This document shows, piece by piece, positions 63,033 to 64,000 of a stretch of 64,000 nt of DNA. The notes under the pieces are model-generated. The model did not search any database. It was not told the DNA's origin and saw only the letters and a list, made by a program, of their open reading frames with translations. The stretch lies in NCBI GenBank assembly GCA_033558025.1, contig JAUCEF010000007.1, positions 5,146,001-5,210,000 of the forward strand, written 5' to 3'. The stretch comes from Phytophthora sp. 'mugwort' (taxonomy: Eukaryota > Oomycota > Peronosporomycetes > Peronosporales > Peronosporaceae). Numbering within the stretch: the stretch's first letter is position 1; each line of letters begins with the position of its first letter. The position numbers and the translations under genes are program-made.

Positions 63033-64000
63033 CTACGAGGACGAGGAGATGACAGGAATACCGTTGATCATCACCGGTTTTGACTCGACGGGGCTATCTC
63101 GAGAAGCACTTGCTCTACCAGAACGTGTCGTCACATAGTTACTCTGCTCCTGCTTTGACAACTTGTGCACTCGCACTTGTTTCTGCCGCTTCTCGACTAC
63201 AGTCGCTACGCGCTCCGCACGCTTGACCCGTTCAGGTTGACCGAGAGCTTCGTAAGCACGCGAAACAGAGCTCACAATAGCTTTGCGGTCATCTTCGCTG
63301 TGCACTTGGGAGAAATCGATCAAGTCGAACACTTCGGCCATGAATGCCCAGTCAGACTCGCCCTCAAACGTGTTTAGGAGCTTAACACCAAGAGCTCCTT
63401 TTAAGGGGTGCTTGTTGCCCGCGGTGGCCAACCACTGCTTGAGGGCAATCTTTACAGCTGCCAGACGCCTACTGTGACAGCATTCACGAAGGAATACACC
63501 GAAATGATGTTCGCTGGTGCTCACGCGGAAGACGTCGTCGAAATGCATCATTACCTCAAGCAATTCCTCGTCGCTGACACTATCGACGCTGCTGCAAAGC
63601 GCAGGTACCAAACTTTTGATCAAGGAAAGCGTAAACACGCCCACCACGTCCAGTTTTTCCACATCGCGCATCAGAGCGATGATGTCTGCACCGCGTTTCT
63701 TCATGCACAAATAGTTGAAAATGTTGGCCACAAGTGCAAAGCGACGGGGCTCAAGGTGAGGGTTTGTCTCGAGAACCAGACCCCACGCCTCTGTAGGTTT
63801 GTCCAGCAACAAAAATGCATTTACAGCCATGCGAACACCTGCATAGTGGAGAGGTTTGTCAGCATGCTCAGCATGCAGAGCCAGTAGATCCGGAACGCGC
63901 TCGCATTCTTGGGCGTACACAGCTGCTGTGATCACACGTGGGAACAAATGCTCGTTGCGTGGGGCCAATCCATCAGCGTCGACCATTGTATCAAACAGCA
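63033..64000 (-). CDS. PPR-like protein, C-terminal part (runs off window)
   Basis: Open on the minus strand from the window edge (the codons before the methionine at 63986 read LFDT, consistent with a PPR helix) to the stop at 63033. About 322 residues are visible. Helical repeats include EHLFPRVITAAVYAQECERV, FALVANIFNYLCMKKRGADI and LKQWLATAGNKHPLKGAL. The C-terminus is basic (VVEKRQKQVRVHKLSKQ) and ends in a Ser run. The true start lies beyond the window. It resembles the convergent gene at 60628-62625 in length of helices and in phrases such as ALKQWL/MVRQWL, so the pair may come from an inverted duplication. Confidence 0.75.
   Translation of the reverse strand, partial: LFDTMVDADGLAPRNEHLFPRVITAAVYAQECERVPDLLALHAEHADKPLHYAGVRMAVNAFLLLDKPTEAWGLVLETNPHLEPRRFALVANIFNYLCMKKRGADIIALMRDVEKLDVVGVFTLSLIKSLVPALCSSVDSVSDEELLEVMMHFDDVFRVSTSEHHFGVFLRECCHSRRLAAVKIALKQWLATAGNKHPLKGALGVKLLNTFEGESDWAFMAEVFDLIDFSQVHSEDDRKAIVSSVSRAYEALGQPERVKRAERVATVVEKRQKQVRVHKLSKQEQSNYVTTRSGRASASRDSPVESKPVMINGIPVISSSS

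Overview
The window looks like a nuclear contig of an oomycete, most likely Phytophthora or a close relative. Host genes are compact and either intronless or split by very short introns (about 62-84 nt, GT donors, YAG acceptors). An oomycete-type initiator (CTCATTCATCC) precedes one gene, a flagellar DM10 protein is present, and the repeats are typical of the group: Crypton tyrosine-recombinase elements, Ty3/gypsy and Ty1/copia elements, and pogo, Tc1/mariner and Harbinger relics. No prokaryotic features were seen. This assignment comes from sequence patterns only.

The left arm (1-13.7 kb) is gene-dense. It holds the 3' end of an unknown gene, a 2201-residue IQ/C2 protein, a three-exon inositol 1,3,4-trisphosphate 5/6-kinase, an EFHC-like triple-DM10 axonemal protein, and a six-exon Integrator subunit 8 gene. 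I rebuilt the last from its splice sites; it comes to 990 residues, close to the human 995. A central island (30.9-35.7 kb) holds a small-Tim-like protein, a two-exon methyltransferase, a coiled-coil protein and a PPR-like mitochondrial protein. The right edge (60.6-64 kb) holds two convergent PPR-like genes, the last running off the window.

The rest is accessory and mostly transposon-derived. 14.3-15.9 kb: Crypton relic 1 with a tRNA-like tail. 17.3-22.9 kb: a decayed copia element with two LTRs (minus). 23.2-25.3 kb: pogo-like and Tc1 relics. 25.8-27.0 kb: a Tc1 element with 60-bp inverted termini. 27.3-29.6 kb: Crypton relic 2, again with a tRNA-like tail. 35.85-36.2 kb: a gypsy integrase scrap. 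37.1-37.9 kb: a Harbinger transposase relic. 38.1-50.4 kb: a large Ty3/gypsy element. 50.5-52.0 kb: a mariner-like pseudogene. 52.7-53.8 kb: a helicase-associated-domain pseudogene. 55.2-59.5 kb: a second Ty3/gypsy element fused to a pogo-like relic (59.5-60.1 kb).

The most interesting architecture is in the two gypsy elements. Both carry gag/pol remnants ending in a chromodomain on the minus strand. On the plus strand both have a long, coiled-coil-rich open region that runs from the 3'-LTR side towards the end of pol. In the larger element this convergent region is about 4.4 kb (decayed by frameshifts), and its pol also has two RNase H domains, an architecture that recalls plant Tat elements. 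Other points worth a second look are a small Tim that has lost exactly its outer cysteine pair, the WFEF motif at the start of the Integrator subunit 8 gene, and the tRNA-like segments that follow both Cryptons.
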